The position numbers and the translations under genes were made by a program. A stretch of 40,888 bases of DNA from an uncultured Chitinophagaceae bacterium (lineage in GTDB: Bacteria; Bacteroidota; Bacteroidia; Chitinophagales; Chitinophagaceae). Within the stretch, counting starts at the first letter, position 1; each line of letters opens with the position of its first letter. Positions 40,870 to 40,888 of the stretch are shown here, piece after piece. The notes below the pieces were generated by a model. That model was not told the origin of the DNA and searched no databases. It saw only the letters and a list, made by a program, of their open reading frames with translations. The stretch spans positions 1 through 40,888 of the forward strand of contig CALESY010000019.1 in NCBI GenBank assembly GCA_937919945.1. Direction: 5' to 3'.

Positions 40870-40888
40870 GTAAATAAATATGGCAGCT

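Noticed and set aside
1..40888. tRNA or rRNA genes, CRISPR arrays, insertion sequences, integrases, phage genes
   Set aside because: None seen: no T-loop-type GGTTCRA segments in intergenic DNA, no repeated spacer pattern, no transposase or integrase motifs in any plausible ORF.

Overview
The window looks like a chromosomal segment of a member of the Bacteroidota, probably Chitinophagaceae-like. The reasons are four secreted proteins with type IX secretion (T9SS) type A C-terminal sorting domains, a TonB-dependent receptor with an N-terminal carboxypeptidase-regulatory-like domain, DUF2911, DUF2851 and DUF5362 proteins, an exosortase with a PID/PVDGG-type substrate, and several TAnnTTTG promoter elements, which are the -7 signature of this phylum. 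GC is roughly 40% by eye. I see no tRNA, rRNA, CRISPR array, insertion sequence, integrase or phage gene. The family assignment is inference; the phylum is well supported.

Layout. 1-1.4 kb: 3' end of proS and a small membrane protein. 1.4-3.0 kb: two minus-strand secreted surface proteins. 3.2-6.6 kb: a helical-repeat protein followed by a T9SS-exported purple-acid-phosphatase-like enzyme. 6.6-8.9 kb: a 43-residue membrane protein, then an overlapping mnmH-selD pair that makes selenophosphate and uses it to make 2-selenouridine in tRNA. 8.9-12.7 kb: an acyl-CoA synthetase and a two-gene FtsX-type ABC exporter. 12.7-13.4 kb: an exosortase and its 64-residue substrate in one operon. 13.6-17.6 kb: a DUF985 cupin, a lipoprotein, a LOG-family Rossmann protein and an orphan histidine kinase. 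17.7-24.3 kb: a secreted M28 peptidase, then a TonB-dependent receptor and a T9SS beta-helix-type protein, both preceded by arrays of 11-bp direct repeats. 24.5-31.5 kb: an outer-membrane barrel protein, a TspO operon, lipA, OsmC, DUF2851, pyrF and a thiamine-binding protein. 31.6-33.7 kb: two DUF2911 paralogues. 33.8-38.3 kb: an operon of a secreted PIG-L deacetylase, a 34-residue membrane protein, an SSS symporter and a small acidic protein. 38.3-40.8 kb: Mrp-type ATPase, a secreted protein and a DinB-family protein.

What stands out. (1) The TonB receptor and its partner gene each carry a run of 7+4 nt direct repeats with a strict 11-bp period, at the same distance from a -7 element. This is the geometry of a Pho box or a related OmpR/PhoB-family operator and suggests a two-gene, jointly controlled uptake system. 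(2) The exosortase/substrate pair is minimal: the substrate has almost nothing between its signal peptide and its sorting signal. (3) Two membrane mini-proteins of 43 and 34 residues lie in otherwise unexplained gaps; the 34-residue one is translationally coupled to a sodium:solute symporter. (4) Two genes (LOG family and PIG-L) have near-perfect hairpins ending directly in front of their start codons, which suggests control in the leader.
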